From assembly GCA_001023535.1 (NCBI GenBank), contig CP011020.1, positions 4,701,727 to 4,765,726 of the forward strand: a DNA stretch of 64,000 nt. The letters are read 5' to 3'. The notes under the pieces were generated by a model. That model ran no database searches and was not told the origin of the DNA. It worked only from the letters and a program-made list of their open reading frames with translations. Within the stretch, counting starts at the first letter, position 1; each line of letters opens with the position of its first letter. Of the stretch, positions 63,201-64,000 are shown piece by piece. The position numbers and the translations under genes are program-made. The DNA comes from Pseudomonas chlororaphis. GTDB lineage: Bacteria; Pseudomonadota; Gammaproteobacteria; Pseudomonadales; Pseudomonadaceae.

Positions 63201-63722
63201 CGTCTGGTGTCGACCGTCAGCCCAGTCTTCCAGCCAGTCGGCGCGGTATACCTGGTATTGGTCGAACAGGTCGGCAAGGCGTTCGGACAATTGATAGCGC
63301 TTGCGCAGATCGGTGTCGTGGGTAAGGAAACGACGCAACGGTTCGAAATGAGGTTGCTCGATCAATTGCGGCAGCAAGCGCATCAGGCGCCAGGTTAACG
63401 GTGACTTGTCGAGCAAGGATTTGGCCGGAATCTCGTCACGCCCCAGGACGGTTCGGTAGAGCTGCCACATGAAGCTGCCGGGCAGTTGCACATCAATGGC
63501 AGCGGCGATACCGCAACCACCCGTATCGTCATCCTCCGGGTCCTCAGCCAAGGCCAGCTTGAGCCATTGGGCAATGCCGTTGCTCTGTACCAGGGCTATT
63601 TCATTTTCAAGAGGAGCCAACGGATAACGCCGCATCAGGCTGATCACCAGGCTGCGCAATTCATCCAGGCGATTCCCGTGAACCACCATGAACGCTGGGC
63701 TGAGGGACGTTGCGTCCGGCAT
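60270..63722 (-). CDS. recC: Exodeoxyribonuclease V subunit gamma (RecC)
   Basis: 1150 residues from the ATG at 63722, with AAGGA eight bases upstream; an in-frame ATG at 63731 overlaps that ribosome site. RecC blocks are seen: MVVHGNRLDELRSLV at the start, ALVQSNGIAQWLKLAL, ADLFDQYQVYRADWL, LLGMNDGDYPRAQPPLDFDLM and SWVGRSIRDNSERPASVLIGQL. It holds the inactivated helicase fold that scans for Chi and splits the DNA strands. First gene of the operon, lying just downstream of an rRNA operon. Confidence 0.97.
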   Translation of the reverse strand: MPDATSLSPAFMVVHGNRLDELRSLVISLMRRYPLAPLENEIALVQSNGIAQWLKLALAEDPEDDDTGGCGIAAAIDVQLPGSFMWQLYRTVLGRDEIPAKSLLDKSPLTWRLMRLLPQLIEQPHFEPLRRFLTHDTDLRKRYQLSERLADLFDQYQVYRADWLEDWADGRHQTRNVRGEIKPLAPENCWQAELWRALLVDVGEAGMAQSRAGVHQRYIERINSLETAPHGLPARVIVFGISSLPAQALEALAGLSRFSQVLLCVHNPCRHHWTDIVADKDLLRHQYKRQARKSGMPVALDPQTLHQHAHPLLAAWGKQGRDYINLLDSYDDPNSYRSVFRDGRIDLFSEANPTTLLGQLQDDILELRPLNETREHWPAVDTAQDGSIRFHVAHSAQREVEILHDQLLAHFSADPTLRPRDIIVMVPDIDSYAPHIRAVFGQLDRTDPRFIPFTLTDQGQRGRDPLLIAVEHLLKLPDSRFPVSEILDLLDVPALRERFGIDEADLPTLHLWIEGAGIRWGMNAEHRAGLGLPAELEQNSWRFGLRRMLLGYAVGRSDAYEGIEPYDEIGGLDAALIGPLVALLDALEVAHQALTQPASPQEWGARLHDLLQLFFQASNEHDDYLLAQLEDLRETWLETCESVGLLDEMPLTVVREAWLAGLDQGRLSQRFLAGAVNFCTLMPMRAIPFKLVCLLGMNDGDYPRAQPPLDFDLMGSDYRPGDRSRREDDRYLLLEALLSAREKLYISWVGRSIRDNSERPASVLIGQLRDHLASGWRLVDDRETLLDALTQEHPLQPFSARYFHRGDALFSYASEWRMLHDAPDHTGKPQVLEPYIQDEPLGLGQLQDFLRNPVRHFFSQRLKVFFEAIEAPLADDEPFVLDALQRYSLSDSLLEAALMRLDQPDLALSAHARRLQNSGLLPMAGFGECMQRELIEPLPDLLQRYQQLLALWPTPLTSAVQVSVQSQGVSVEGWLSGLHQRGDGEVLAITAIPNGIGASKTRKWHRLIRPWVNHLVACANGLSLTTALVASDDSLLLAPFEAPVAQRLLGDLLQAWQAGMRQPLPIAVKTAFAWLGQSEVPKAEAAARKAYEGDGQTSEGERRESPALARQFPDFDALMADETFPDWCDALYRPLLQAPWVSSAGEQVRP

Positions 63723-63833
63723 GAAAGGCATCCTTGAAAATGCAAAAAGCTAGGGCAGAACCTTAGCACTGTCGGGGGGCTGTGACAGCCGCCCGCTTTC
63801 CGAGCTTGTTGTCAGAGTTTTCCTGCGGGCAAA

Positions 63834-63870
63834 ACAAAACCCCAACTGCTTTCGCAATTGGGGTTTCGGA
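63834..63870 (-). terminator. Terminator of the rRNA operon
   Basis: AACCCCAATTG, a short loop and CAGTTGGGGTT on the leftward strand form an 11-base stem followed by TTGTTTTG. It lies directly downstream of the 5S gene, in the expected place for the end of the rRNA transcript. Confidence 0.92.
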
Positions 63871-63877
63871 ATTTAAT

Positions 63878-63993
63878 CTTGACGATGACCTACTCTCACA
63901 TGGGGAAACCCCACACTACCATCGGCGATGCATCGTTTCACTGCTGAGTTCGGGATGGGATCAGGTGGTTCCAATGCTCTATGGTCGTCAAGA
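63878..63993 (-). rRNA. rrf: 5S ribosomal RNA
   Basis: On the leftward strand about 116 bases match Pseudomonas 5S rRNA: the core GAACTCAGCAGTGAAACGAT, GATGGTAGTGTGGGGTTTCC, and terminal stems CTTGACGA/TCGTCAAG that pair with each other. The rest of the rRNA operon lies to the right of the window. Confidence 0.97.
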
Positions 63994-64000
63994 AATTCTT

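Overview
The window is a chromosomal stretch of a Pseudomonas, most likely of the P. fluorescens species complex. The support is its high-GC coding style, the yfiRNB signalling operon, recCBD lying directly downstream of an rRNA operon, FecI/FecR/TonB-receptor iron signalling, DUF6124-type small proteins and many Pseudomonas-type REP palindromes. No integrase, transposase, prophage, tRNA or CRISPR array was seen.

1-5.5 kb: a leftward biosynthetic operon (thioesterase, AfsA-like hotdog protein, ACP, short-chain reductase, second ACP, KAS III, HAD hydrolase, and a cytochrome P450 cut by the window edge). Its content resembles the routes that make gamma-butyrolactone or butenolide signals in actinomycetes, and it is one of the two most interesting loci here. 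5.5-9.3 kb: two MFS exporters and a divergent LysR regulator. 9.4-13.4 kb: a Fur-box-preceded ECF sigma factor, FecR-like anti-sigma factor and TonB-dependent transducer. 13.6-19.2 kb: a HigBA toxin-antitoxin pair, a leucine-rich-repeat protein, an RNA 2'-phosphotransferase (KptA) with one substituted conserved residue, a DUF6124 protein, REP repeats, an orphan terminator, and two phosphatase-family membrane proteins. 19.4-22.1 kb: an HBM-type chemoreceptor and a FitAB-type toxin-antitoxin pair with a perfect palindromic operator.

22.3-36.7 kb: a complete four-gene insecticidal toxin complex (Tc) operon. The A component is split into two proteins (TcaA/TcaB-like), followed by the B component (SpvB/TcaC-like) and the C component (Rhs/TccC-like). 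The variable C-terminal cargo of the C protein carries an HGE plus CxxC arrangement suggesting a nucleic-acid or nucleotide deaminase toxin. The last three genes are translationally linked or closely spaced, so the subunits are probably co-produced.

36.7-52 kb: ordinary metabolic and transport genes, namely a VOC protein, a D-aminoacylase/RpiR/GntP operon, a SulP transporter, an NAD-dependent epimerase-like protein, LysR regulators, MdaB-like quinone reductase, an ABM monooxygenase, a TauE/SafE permease, a cupin, and the valine-degradation pair mmsAB with a LysR regulator. REPIN-like inverted pairs sit in most of the intergenic gaps. 52-64 kb: the yfiR-yfiN-yfiB c-di-GMP module, recC-recB-recD, and the 5S rRNA gene with its terminator, which is the tail of a leftward rRNA operon continuing beyond the window.
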